A stretch of 64,000 bases of DNA, taken from positions 374,074-438,073 of the forward strand of contig NZ_SJPX01000006.1 in the NCBI RefSeq assembly GCF_007860175.1, read 5' to 3'. Below, piece after piece: positions 28,558-37,343 of the stretch. How positions within the stretch are numbered: position 1 is the first letter of the stretch; each line of letters begins with the position of its first letter. Under the pieces are notes generated by a model. The model was given only the letters and a program-made list of their open reading frames with translations, was not told the DNA's origin and did not search any database. The position numbers were made by a program, and so were the translations under genes. The DNA comes from Rubripirellula reticaptiva (GTDB taxonomy: Bacteria > Planctomycetota > Planctomycetia > Pirellulales > Pirellulaceae).

Positions 28558-31500
28558 ATGCTGAATGCTCTGATTCGATTCTGTGTCAAAGAACCACTGT
28601 TGGTGGCGTTGCTCTCGCTAGCGCTGTCCATCGGCGGTTGGTTTGCTTTCAAAGCCGTTCCGATCGACGCGATTCCCAACGTGGGCGAAAACCAAGTGAT
28701 CGTACTAACGCCTTGGCCAGGGCGTTCACCCAAGGACATCGAAGACCAGGTCACGTATCCGCTAAGCGTTTCGTTGTTGGCCGTTCCGGGGGCCGAGTCG
28801 GTTCGCGGCAAAAGCATGTTTGGATACAGCTTTGTGCAAGTGACTTTTAAGGACGAAATCGACTTCTACTGGGCTCGCAGCCGCGTCTCGGAACAACTTG
28901 GTACCGCGGCATCTCAATTGCCTGATGGCGTTGTGCCCCAGCTTGGCCCCGACGCGACTGGTTTAGGCCAAGTCTACTACTACGTTTTGACGCCACCGGC
29001 CGAAGGCATGGGTTTGGACGAATTGCGAAGCTTGCAGGACTTCGTCGTCAAATACGAACTACAAGCTGTCGAAGGCGTCAGCGAAGTTGCGTCAATCGGC
29101 GGCTATGTTCGCCAGTACCAGATCGACGTAGACCCCGACAAGCTTCGATTTCATGGCGTATCGCTCGACAAATTGGCGATGGCCATCAAAGGCTCGAACC
29201 TGGACGTCGGTGCCAAGACGGTTGAAACAACGGGAATGGAATACATCGTTCGTGGCAAAGGATTTCTGGGCAGCGGAGGCGACCACGGCGAAGCGATTCG
29301 CGACATCGAACAAACCGTCATCATGCAACGAGACGGTGTCCCAGTTCATGTTCGCGACGTTGCCAGTGTGCAACTTGGTCCCGACTTCCGCCGTGGAGCT
29401 CTCGATTACAACGGCGCCGAAGCGGTTGGTGGCGTGGTGGTGATGCGATACGGCGAGAATCCTCGCGAGGTGATCGACCGCGTCAAAGCAAAGATCACTC
29501 AAATCGAACCCGCACTCGACGGCGTCAAAATTCATGGCGTCTACGATCGCAGCGGTCTGATTGATGAAACGATGGCGACGCTAACGCATTCACTGCGTGA
29601 TGAGATCATTATCACGGCCATCATCATCTTGTTGTTCTTGCTTCACATCCGCAGCAGCATCGTCGTGGCGATTTGTTTACCGGCGGCGGTGCTGATGTCG
29701 TTCATCGCCATGCACTTCGTTGGCGTTGGTTCCAACATCATGTCACTGGCCGGAATCGCGATCGCGATTGGCACGATGGTCGACATGGCAATCATTGTTT
29801 CGGAGAACATTTACCAGGGGCTGGCAGAGTGGGAGAACGGTGAGCGTAAGAAGACGCGAAACGAGGTCATCTATGAAGCCACGATCGAAGTCGCTCCCGC
29901 CGTCATTACTGCCGTTGCAACGACGATCGTTAGTTTCCTACCGGTCTTTTTCCTGACGGGTCGCGACTACCGGCTCTTTTCGCCACTGGCGTACACGAAA
30001 ACGTTTGCGATCGCGATGGCCATGCTGACCGCGATCACTCTCGTTCCAGCACTCAGTCGACTACTCCTAAGAAGTGCGGGCTATCGCAAGCGGTCCGCAT
30101 TGGTGGCCGCCCTCGCACTGACGACTTTGCTGGCCGCGACCTCGCATTTCCTGTGGGGCGATGATCTGGCCGGCCACTTTCAGATCCAACAATGGGTCGT
30201 GACTTGTGTTGCGGCACTGGTCGGCTTTGTTGTCGGCTGGCAACTCCTACGAGAACGTATCCGTCCGATCGAAGAGATCCCGACCAGCCGTTTTGTGCAT
30301 TGGATCTACGCCGCTCGGCTTCGGCAGGCACTCAGTCACAAATTATTCGCGTTATCGTTTCCGGCGATGCTGCTAGTGCTTGGATTAGGCGCGTATGTCG
30401 GGTTGCCAACCGTGCTGAAGCCCATCGAAACGGCAGCAGGCTATGTCGGCGCCGACCTCAATTCATTGCCAGGCTACGTTAACGCCAAGCATGTCTTTAC
30501 GGGATTGCAAAGCGATGATTGGATCGCGCTGGACGAAGGCAGTTGGTTTTACATGCCGACGCTATACCCGGCAGCCAGCTTTTCGCAAGCGATGCAGGTT
30601 CTGCAAACGCAAGACGTATTGATCGGCCAGATTCCCGAAGTCAAAGACGTGCTCGGAAAGATCGGCCGCGTCGAATCAGCACTTGACCCCGCGCCAGCCT
30701 CGATGATTGAAACCTATGTCATGCTCAAGCCCGAATCGGAGTGGCGAGATGGCGTGACCGCACGCGATGTTTGGGACGAGATCAATCGTGTGGCGACGCT
30801 GCCGGGCGTCACGCCAGCGTCAGCGTTGCAACCGATCGAAGGCCGCGTCGTAATGCTGCAGTCGGGAATCAAAGCACCGATGGCGATTCGTATTTATGGC
30901 GATGACTTGGAAATACTCGCTTCGGCGGCAATGTATGTGTCCGCCGTCCTGAAGACATCTCCCTACGTTAATTCGGGCACCGTCAATCCCGACATCGTGC
31001 TCGGCAAACCCTACATCGAATTCACGGTCGATCGCGAAGCCGCATCTCGTTATGGCATGAGTGCGTCGATGGTCAATCAAGTGATCGAAACCGCGCTTGG
31101 TGGAATGAACCTTATCAAGACGGTCGAAGGTCGCGAGCGATACCCAGTCCGCTTGCGTTACAGTCGCGACATCCGCGAGCATATCGAAAGCCTCGGTCGC
31201 TTGCCGGTGGTCACTCACAGCGGCGCGATCGTGCCGTTGGAGAAACTTGCGAAGCTTGAAACGACTTGGGGGCCTGGTGCAATCAATAGCGAGAATGGTC
31301 GCTTGATCGCGCATGTCGCGTTCATGACGAATGGTACGGTGGGAGCTCTCGAATCGGTCGCGGCAGTCGAAGAACAGCTTCGTCAAGCTCAGGCATTGCC
31401 AGAAATGGACCCTAATCGACTTTCCCTTCCCACCGGTTACTCGCTTGAAGCTGTCGGCAGCTTTCGCAACCAGATCGAAGCCAACCTGCGATTGATGTGG

Positions 31501-32061
31501 ATCATTCCCGTCGTGATGGTGATCAACTTGCTACTGATCTACCTCGAATTTCGCAACCTGCCGATCTCGTTGGCGGTCTTCTCAGGAATTCCCGTTGCAT
31601 TCGCGGGCGGAATGATCGCGGTGGCGTGGATGGAAGTTGAACTCAATACCGCCGTTTGGGTTGGCTTCATCGCTCTGTTCGGTTTGGCGGTTGACGACGG
31701 CGTCGTGATGGCGACTTACATTCATCAACTCTTGCAACGCCGCAAGATCAGCACCGTTGAAGACATCCGCAACACGGTCTACGAAGCCGGCCTGAAACGT
31801 ATCCGTCCCTGCATGATGACGACCGTCACGACACTCGCCGCTCTGGTTCCCGTGTTGATCGCAACCGGACGCGGCGCCGACGTGGCGAGGGCGATGGCGA
31901 TCCCAGTCTTTGGCGGAATGCTGGCCGAACCATTCACCTCGTTCATAGTGCCAACGCTGTACTGCGGCTATCTCGAACTGAAGATGCGATTTGGCGTGCA
32001 AGACGAACTCTGGAAGGGCACCGAAGAGATGCCCGAAAAAACACAACTCGAAGTAGCTTAG
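28558..32061 (+). CDS. cusA: Heavy-metal RND efflux pump, CusA/CzcA-like
   Basis: 1167 residues with the RND layout (two large periplasmic loops, helices 1-12). Proton-relay region IGTMVDMAIIVSENIYQ keeps Asp and Glu and has no DFG-type Asp before it, which favours the Cu/Ag (CusA) over the Zn/Co/Ni (CzcA) group. It is over 100 residues longer than CusA. The extra part (about residues 511-565) has two additional hydrophobic segments, LVAALALTTLLAATSHFLW and WVVTCVAALVGFVVGWQLL, before the second half. It lies 3 bases after cusB, followed by the triple-ribbon protein. Confidence 0.93.
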   Translation: MLNALIRFCVKEPLLVALLSLALSIGGWFAFKAVPIDAIPNVGENQVIVLTPWPGRSPKDIEDQVTYPLSVSLLAVPGAESVRGKSMFGYSFVQVTFKDEIDFYWARSRVSEQLGTAASQLPDGVVPQLGPDATGLGQVYYYVLTPPAEGMGLDELRSLQDFVVKYELQAVEGVSEVASIGGYVRQYQIDVDPDKLRFHGVSLDKLAMAIKGSNLDVGAKTVETTGMEYIVRGKGFLGSGGDHGEAIRDIEQTVIMQRDGVPVHVRDVASVQLGPDFRRGALDYNGAEAVGGVVVMRYGENPREVIDRVKAKITQIEPALDGVKIHGVYDRSGLIDETMATLTHSLRDEIIITAIIILLFLLHIRSSIVVAICLPAAVLMSFIAMHFVGVGSNIMSLAGIAIAIGTMVDMAIIVSENIYQGLAEWENGERKKTRNEVIYEATIEVAPAVITAVATTIVSFLPVFFLTGRDYRLFSPLAYTKTFAIAMAMLTAITLVPALSRLLLRSAGYRKRSALVAALALTTLLAATSHFLWGDDLAGHFQIQQWVVTCVAALVGFVVGWQLLRERIRPIEEIPTSRFVHWIYAARLRQALSHKLFALSFPAMLLVLGLGAYVGLPTVLKPIETAAGYVGADLNSLPGYVNAKHVFTGLQSDDWIALDEGSWFYMPTLYPAASFSQAMQVLQTQDVLIGQIPEVKDVLGKIGRVESALDPAPASMIETYVMLKPESEWRDGVTARDVWDEINRVATLPGVTPASALQPIEGRVVMLQSGIKAPMAIRIYGDDLEILASAAMYVSAVLKTSPYVNSGTVNPDIVLGKPYIEFTVDREAASRYGMSASMVNQVIETALGGMNLIKTVEGRERYPVRLRYSRDIREHIESLGRLPVVTHSGAIVPLEKLAKLETTWGPGAINSENGRLIAHVAFMTNGTVGALESVAAVEEQLRQAQALPEMDPNRLSLPTGYSLEAVGSFRNQIEANLRLMWIIPVVMVINLLLIYLEFRNLPISLAVFSGIPVAFAGGMIAVAWMEVELNTAVWVGFIALFGLAVDDGVVMATYIHQLLQRRKISTVEDIRNTVYEAGLKRIRPCMMTTVTTLAALVPVLIATGRGADVARAMAIPVFGGMLAEPFTSFIVPTLYCGYLELKMRFGVQDELWKGTEEMPEKTQLEVA

Positions 32062-32100
32062 AAGACTGTGAAAGAACCCGTTACTCTTTGGAGAATTAGA

Positions 32101-33231
32101 ATGGATCGAAATCTACCACTGGCACTTGTCATCAGGCTGTTTGGGTTGCTTTTAATGGCACACCCGGTTGCCGCCCAGGAAACGTCGGGCACAGAGGCGA
32201 TCACACAACCAGACACCGACAAAATCACACTCAAACAGGGACCACACGGCGGAGCGCTTCGCCAAGTTGATTCGTTGCAGGTGGAAGCGTTCGTGACGCA
32301 AGCAGGAATCGAATGCTATGTCTTCGACCTCAGCGGCAAGGCTGTCGCCGTTGGTTCGGCACGAGGCACCGCGTCCGTGCGACTGGCAGGAAACGCAAAA
32401 CGCTATCGCTACGATTTAATGCCAAACGAACGAGGCGGCATTACAGCAAGTGTTGATCTATCCAAGTTGGCCGGAAGACAGTTGCGAATTGAAATCCAGC
32501 TAGTTGGCCTGGTGACTTCCGATTCTGGTAATCTCGAGTTCCAAGAAGTCGCAAGCGTACCACTCAACAAAAACCAACTCGACGCCGACGCGATCGCACG
32601 CCAAAAGATCTGTCCGGTCAGTGGCAAGCCACTGGGCAGCATGGGCGATCCGATCGCCGTCGATTTCGACGGCCAGAAAGTCTTCGTTTGCTGTGCCGGA
32701 TGCGTTGCCACCGTTAAAGCCGATCCTACAAAATACGCTGCTGGTCGGGCACAGATCACGGTCACCACATCCACTCTGGCCGACGCGGCAGCAATCGCCG
32801 CGCAGAAAGTTTGCCCAGTCATGGACGAACCGCTCGGTGGCATGGGCACGCCGATCAAGGTGATGGTTGGCAACAAGCCGATCTATCTGTGCTGCAAAGG
32901 CTGCATCAAGAAGATTCAAGCTGAACCAGCAAAGTACCTGGCCATGGTCTACCCAGCTGGAAAAACTGCAAGTGTTAGTGCTGGGACAGAACAGGTACGC
33001 GAGGGCGTCTTCAAGGTCACGACAGTCGATGCACCATTCATTGCTGCGCAAAAGAAGTGCCCCGTCATGGACGAGCCGCTTGATGCGATGGGCGGCCCCT
33101 TCAAGGTCAACGCGGCCGGCAAAGCGATCTACATCTGCTGTCCCGGTTGTGCAAAAAGGATCGCATCAGAACCAACCAAGTATCTCGTGATTCTCGCGGA
33201 ACAAGGAGTCGATGCACCGTCAATCAAGTAG
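32101..33231 (+). CDS. Exported protein with three TRASH/YHS-like metal ribbons
   Basis: The ATG at 32101 gives a signal peptide (LVIRLFGLLLMAHPVAAQ); GTG 32068 is the alternative. 376 residues: an N-terminal beta-domain, then three repeats each of the pattern CPV-x..-(V/L/I)CC-xx-C-x..-P-x-KY: KICPVSGKPLG, FVCCAGCVATV near residue 168-213; KVCPVMDEPLG, LCCKGCIKK near 236; KKCPVMDEPLD, ICCPGCAKR near 318. It is the same ribbon as the TRASH lipoprotein. It is located just after cusA and probably passes or buffers copper/silver in the periplasm. Confidence 0.85.
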   Translation: MDRNLPLALVIRLFGLLLMAHPVAAQETSGTEAITQPDTDKITLKQGPHGGALRQVDSLQVEAFVTQAGIECYVFDLSGKAVAVGSARGTASVRLAGNAKRYRYDLMPNERGGITASVDLSKLAGRQLRIEIQLVGLVTSDSGNLEFQEVASVPLNKNQLDADAIARQKICPVSGKPLGSMGDPIAVDFDGQKVFVCCAGCVATVKADPTKYAAGRAQITVTTSTLADAAAIAAQKVCPVMDEPLGGMGTPIKVMVGNKPIYLCCKGCIKKIQAEPAKYLAMVYPAGKTASVSAGTEQVREGVFKVTTVDAPFIAAQKKCPVMDEPLDAMGGPFKVNAAGKAIYICCPGCAKRIASEPTKYLVILAEQGVDAPSIK

Positions 33232-33267
33232 TCGATTGAATCGAAAGACGACATGGCCGATGAGACA

Positions 33268-33350
33268 GAATCCCGGAACAATTGAGAACTACAGAGGAAT
33301 CGTTCGCTGCTCAAAAGTCTTCGACCATGCGAAATACTGGATTAAGCGAA
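33268..33350 (+). repeat. Dispersed degenerate repeat, copy B (right flank of metal island)
   Basis: GAATCCCGGAACAATTGAG at the start and AATCGTTCGCTGCTC at 33298-33312 (the identical core). Same orientation as copy A, 37 bases after the last gene of the metal island. No internal 16-base duplication. Confidence 0.7.
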
Positions 33351-33486
33351 GAACGTGCCCGATAGTTCATTCGCAAGCATTGACCCGCCGGCAAATGCCT
33401 GAAATACACAGGCATTTGAGTACTTGCATCCATCCCACGAATCAGATGAACAGACATGCAACCTCAACTCGCATATACCAATTTCT

Positions 33487-33948
33487 ATGCTTCCATTTGA
33501 AACACGCAGCGTCTGACTTCCACGTCTCGCCTTTGCGACGCGGCTTCTTTTTGCACTCTTTCTGTTTGGCATGGGGATCATGACGATGGGCTTTGCCGTG
33601 AATGGGGGTCCGGTTGGCGGTCCGCCGAGTGAGCTCGACCAATTCATGACTGCTCTTTAGAAAACAGCCTATCTGATCTTTTGGGTCGGCTTTCTCAAGA
33701 CAGTCGCTGGCGGGCTAATGTTCTTCCCTCGGACTGCGCCACTCGTGATCCTGATGACGCTGCCCTATGCGTTCAACATCCTGCTGTACGTGATCTTCTT
33801 CGCTCATCGGTACCTCGTCATCGGGCTTCTTGATTTTGCAGCGTGTGCTCTGCTGATTTACTGCTACTTTGATTGGTACCACCCTGTCTTTGCTGGGCCG
33901 ACGCCAAACTCGACTCAGAAATTGCTTAGAGACGAAAATGCACTTTGA
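33487..33948 (+). pseudogene. DoxX-like small membrane protein with two in-frame stops
   Basis: One frame from ATG 33487 to TAA at 33948 reads a membrane protein with four hydrophobic helices: LAFATRLLFALFLFGMGIMT, then TAYLIFWVGFLKTVAGGLMF, PLVILMTLPYAFNILLYVIF and YLVIGLLDFAACALLIY. Two nonsense codons interrupt it: TGA at 33514-33516 and TAG at 33658-33660 (both could come from single C-to-T changes of CGA and CAG). The part after the second stop is an open frame of 76 codons from an internal ATG at 33718. The family (DoxX/DoxD-like) is a guess. It is followed within 10 bases by the MarR remnant. Confidence 0.75.
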
Positions 33949-34588
33949 TTATTAATCATCGCCGGGATTCGCAATTGGTCGCGTTGCTTATCAGATTCGT
34001 TCCGGAATGGCCGCTGTGCTGAAGGGTGCCGCTTGCCCGTTTTCGCCGGAGGAAACGCAGACACTGATAACCGTGTCGGACGCGAACGCACCGCTGAGCA
34101 TGAACGAGTTGGCATCGTCGATGATTCGTGATCCAACGACGGTGAAACGCCAATTGGATCGACTCGTCCAGCATAAGTTTGTTGTGCGGAGCGTATCGAG
34201 TGAGGACGCTCGTATCGTGATGATCGGATTGACTTGTCGCGGCAAACAGAAACTTAGAACCGTGCTCTCGCTATTGGACGACATGCGAAAAACGGCGCTC
34301 AAAGGTATTTCAAAGTCTAAGCTGGAAGCGACGCAAAACGTTTTGCGGAAGATGCAGAAGAACCTAACCGAACACATTTCAAAGGGTGAGTCTCACGGAA
34401 ATACTCATCACTGCTCTCTGCTTTCTGACGCTCGGTGCGAGATTGAGCCAAGGCCAGCAAACGAACAATGCTACCCAGCAGTTGAGAAATCAGAGCAGCC
34501 AGTTTACCGAGCAGATCATCAAGGTTGCCGACAGTGTCTATGTCGCGGTTGGGTTCAGCGTCTCGAACGTCTCGATGATCGTTGGTGA
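33938..34588 (+). pseudogene. MarR-family regulator with a nonsense codon near its N-terminus and no normal stop
   Basis: From ATG 33938 the frame reads MHFDY, TAA at 33953-33955, then SSPGFAIGRVAYQIRSGM and a winged helix (PLSMNELASSMIRDPTTV, RQLDRLVQHKFVVRS, DARIVMIGLT). Without the TAA it would be a normal MarR. An ATG at 34007 could still start a protein lacking helix 1. The frame runs past the expected end near residue 145 and overlaps the following gene by 203 bases, suggesting its original stop was lost. It is probably non-functional or altered. Confidence 0.65.
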
Positions 34589-35738
34589 TGACAGTGTGGT
34601 GATTATCGACACCGGGATGATGCTCGATGATTCCGAGCGAATCGCGACGGAATTTCGCAAAGTCACGGACAAACCGGTCAAGGCGATCGTCTTCACGCAC
34701 GCGCACGGTGACCACACTGGCGGAGCGGCGGCATTTCTCGGCGACGAACGTCCGCAAATTTGGGCGCATGCGAATTATGGCAGCGAGGCTCGTTCGTGGA
34801 CGTCTGGCAACCTGACTGTTCAAAACTCGCGGGGCGCGAGGCACGCGGGATTCAAATTACCCTCCGAACAACGAATCAATAATGGCATCGCACCGGTTCG
34901 ATATCCCAAACGCGGCGGCGCAGTTTTCGCAGCATCTCACGCCACCAATCCAACACATTTTCTTAGAAGCAAACGGCAAACAATTAGAGTTGCCGGCATC
35001 GAGTTGGAACTTGTCTTATCACACGGCGAAACCAACGACCAGATCTTTGCTTGGTACCCAAGCGGAAAGGTGCTCTTCGCCGGCGACAACTTCTATCGGT
35101 CGTTTCCAAACTTGTACGCCATTCGTGGCACGCCCAACCGTAGCGTTCGTTTATGGGCCGAGAGTCTCGGAAAGCTAGCCGTTTGTGGGGCGGAGGCTCT
35201 GGTAGGCGGACATACGAATCCCATCATGGGTGCTGCCAAAGTCAAGCAAGTTCTGACCGACTACCACGCTGTCGTTCTGTACATTCACGACAAGACCGTC
35301 GAAGGAATGAACAAAGGTCTCACGCCCGATAAATTGGTCGAATACGTGCAACTTCCTGACGACCTGGCCAGCAAAGATTACTTGCAACCGTTCTACGGAC
35401 ATCCGGAATGGGGAGTGCGCAGCGTATTTAGCGGCTACCTCGGCTGGTTCGACGGCAATCCATCGAATCTGTTTCGACTCTCACTAAAACCAGAAGCGGA
35501 ACGTGTCGCGAAACTGGCCGGAGGAACAGACAAGCTTTTGAAATCTGCCCGCGATGCGCTAGCGTCAGACGACAATCAATGGGCTGCGCAGCTCGCCGAT
35601 CACCTGCTTGCAATCAATGCTGATGACAAAAACGCGAAACAAGTCAAAGCAAACTCGCTAACCAATCTCGCCAGTAACATGGTCAACGCAACCGCCCGCA
35701 ACTACTACCTCACTGTCGCCCGCGAGCTGCGGGAGTAG
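34386..35738 (+). CDS. Exported metallo-beta-lactamase-fold alkylsulfatase-like hydrolase
   Basis: 450 residues from GTG 34386, with a signal peptide (TALCFLTLGARLSQGQ). The binuclear zinc motif is FTHAHGDHTGG, with later HGETND, FAGDNFY and GGHTNP. The dimerisation domain reads KLVEYVQLPDDLASKDYLQPFYGHPEWGV. This is the SdsA1/alkyl sulfatase pattern, but the C-terminal sterol-carrier-like domain of the roughly 600-650-residue enzymes is absent. It probably hydrolyses an alkyl sulfate or similar ester outside the cytoplasm. It lies downstream of the decayed DoxX and MarR genes, which may once have regulated it. Confidence 0.85.
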   Translation: MSLTEILITALCFLTLGARLSQGQQTNNATQQLRNQSSQFTEQIIKVADSVYVAVGFSVSNVSMIVGDDSVVIIDTGMMLDDSERIATEFRKVTDKPVKAIVFTHAHGDHTGGAAAFLGDERPQIWAHANYGSEARSWTSGNLTVQNSRGARHAGFKLPSEQRINNGIAPVRYPKRGGAVFAASHATNPTHFLRSKRQTIRVAGIELELVLSHGETNDQIFAWYPSGKVLFAGDNFYRSFPNLYAIRGTPNRSVRLWAESLGKLAVCGAEALVGGHTNPIMGAAKVKQVLTDYHAVVLYIHDKTVEGMNKGLTPDKLVEYVQLPDDLASKDYLQPFYGHPEWGVRSVFSGYLGWFDGNPSNLFRLSLKPEAERVAKLAGGTDKLLKSARDALASDDNQWAAQLADHLLAINADDKNAKQVKANSLTNLASNMVNATARNYYLTVARELRE

Positions 35739-35840
35739 CGGTACTATGTCCACTGTCACCGGTCGTGTCTGCAGGTACGATTGGGCTGAAGTTTAGAGAC
35801 AACGCGTTCACCAATTCGACACTCGAAAGAAGAGCCAAAC

Positions 35841-36347
35841 ATGACCTATCCGCGAACTTTTTCCCACATCGGAATTTCCGTCACTGACCTGGACCAGGCA
35901 GTCGACTTCTACACGAAAACGCTGGGATGGTACGTCATCATGCCCCCGACCGAAATCGTATCGGATGACTCGGCGATTGGAGTCATGTGCGATGATGTCT
36001 TCGGAAAGGACTGGGAGCGATTCCGAATTGCTCATCTAGCAACCGGCGACCGAGTCGGCGTGGAGTTGTTCGAGTTTAGAAACGCCGAAAAGCCTGCGGA
36101 CAATTTTGAATATTGGAAGACAGGGGTATTTCACTTTTGCGTTCAAGACCCTGATGTCGAGGGCCTCGCAAAAAGAATTGTCGCGAATGGGGGCAAGCAA
36201 CGGATGCCAGTTCGCGAGTACTATCCCGGCGAGAAACCTTATCGCATGGTCTACTGTGAGGACCCTTTCGGGAATCTCATCGAGATCTATTCACACAGCT
36301 ATGAACTGACGTATTCAGCCGGTGCCTACCAATCCGATTCTGACTGA
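35841..36347 (+). CDS. VOC (glyoxalase/dioxygenase) superfamily protein
   Basis: A 168-residue two-module VOC fold. The first module starts FSHIGISVTDLDQAVDFYTKTLGW, the second FHFCVQDPDVEGLAKRI, ending CEDPFGNLIEIYSHSYEL. Metal ligands expected at the two His/Glu positions are His (FSHIGIS), Glu (VGVELFEF), His (FHFCV) and Glu (LIEIY). The substrate cannot be told: relatives include lactoylglutathione lyase and fosfomycin resistance enzymes. It starts with ATG after AAGAAGAGCC and is unlinked to a clear operon. Confidence 0.85.
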   Translation: MTYPRTFSHIGISVTDLDQAVDFYTKTLGWYVIMPPTEIVSDDSAIGVMCDDVFGKDWERFRIAHLATGDRVGVELFEFRNAEKPADNFEYWKTGVFHFCVQDPDVEGLAKRIVANGGKQRMPVREYYPGEKPYRMVYCEDPFGNLIEIYSHSYELTYSAGAYQSDSD

Positions 36348-36404
36348 GGGATGATCAGCGTTGTCAAAATGAGAGCATTGGCCTCAATTTTAACTCGCGC
36401 GTGG

Positions 36405-36942
36405 CTACGCGAGCTTGCGAATTATCTTCGCTAGATTGCCAGCCACAACTGTTCCGAATGGCACGTCCTTTGTTATCACGCTGCCGACACCGACGACGCT
36501 GCGATCGCCGATCGCAACGACAGGTCTGATGACCGCCTTGCCGCCGATCCTGACCGGCCTACCGAACTCATGCGTACGGCGCTAGTTCGCGTCGAGCGGA
36601 TGCGTAGCGGCATAGATGTGAACGCCGGGCGCGATAAACACCTTGTTCCCGATCCGCACTTCGCAAACGTCCAAAATTACGCAATCGAAGTTGAAGTACA
36701 CTTTCTCGCCCAGATAGATATTGGTCCCGTTATCGCAGCGAAAAGGTGGTTCGAGCCAGACGGAGTCTCCACCGCTGCCGAACAGCTCTTTCAAAATGCT
36801 GCACCGTAGCTTCGCCGCACGGGGCTCAGTTGTGTTGACCATATGGCAATGCTGCCTTGCCATCATCCGATGGCTTCCACCAACTCTGGATTATGGGATC
36901 GTACAGGTCGCCTGCCAGCATCTTGTCGCGTTCACTCACCAT
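36405..36942 (-). pseudogene. Maltose/galactoside O-acetyltransferase remnant
   Basis: Read on the reverse strand from ATG 36942. MVSERDKMLAGDLYDP is the typical Maa/LacA start. A base loss near 36896 shifts to NPELVEA, another shift near 36870 leads to MARQHCHMVNTT, and then the left-handed beta-helix (RCDNGTNIYLGEKVYFNFDC, FIAPGVHIYAATHPLDAN). It is stopped by TAG at 36582-36584, after which the same frame resumes [16 protein letters not shown] and [19 protein letters not shown] to TAG at 36405. About 15 residues of one coil are also missing. It had the normal function of acetylating sugars and is now dead. Confidence 0.85.
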
Positions 36943-37139
36943 GTTTCATCAATCCCAAGTTTTACATTGCCATTGTGAATCGTTTGACAATGGTTTGCCG
37001 TTCCCTTGGCTAGTCCTTGATGTCATTCGCGGCGATCTGGGTACTTGTGCGTTTGGTACCAAACTCTGGACCGAAGTCGGCCGTGACCTTGTACGCAGAC
37101 ATGCGCCTTGGGAAGACTCACGACAGCAGTGATTGGCCC

Positions 37140-37332
37140 CGCTTGCATGTCCAGGTTCTCTGACGCCGAAACACGATGGCATTAAACCGCATTCGATGCG
37201 AACGCCATTGATTTCGCCGTCGATTCGTAGACGCTTCGACTTGCCGAAGTCCAACTGCGAAATAATGTGCCAAGGCAAGAAAGCCAGCGTCTCGGTGATC
37301 TTAACGTCAAAGTTGCAAGGATTGTCACTCAT
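37140..37332 (-). pseudogene. DUF1905-like fragment
   Basis: From ATG 37332 the frame reads CNFDVKITETLAFLPWHII followed by RLRIDGEINGVRIECGLMPS, which resembles the DUF1905/YdeI-associated beta-domain (its wall motif is G-x-I-x-G and LMP). The expected C-terminal GD-x-V-x-V strand does not follow in frame, and the frame runs on into unrelated sequence to 36949. It is probably a truncated or frameshifted remnant. The call is tentative. Confidence 0.4.
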
Positions 37333-37343
37333 GTTGTTTCCAG

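Noticed and set aside
33212-33583. A 123-codon forward frame after the triple-ribbon gene
   Set aside because: It overlaps the dispersed repeat and the DoxX-like remnant and has no domain features.
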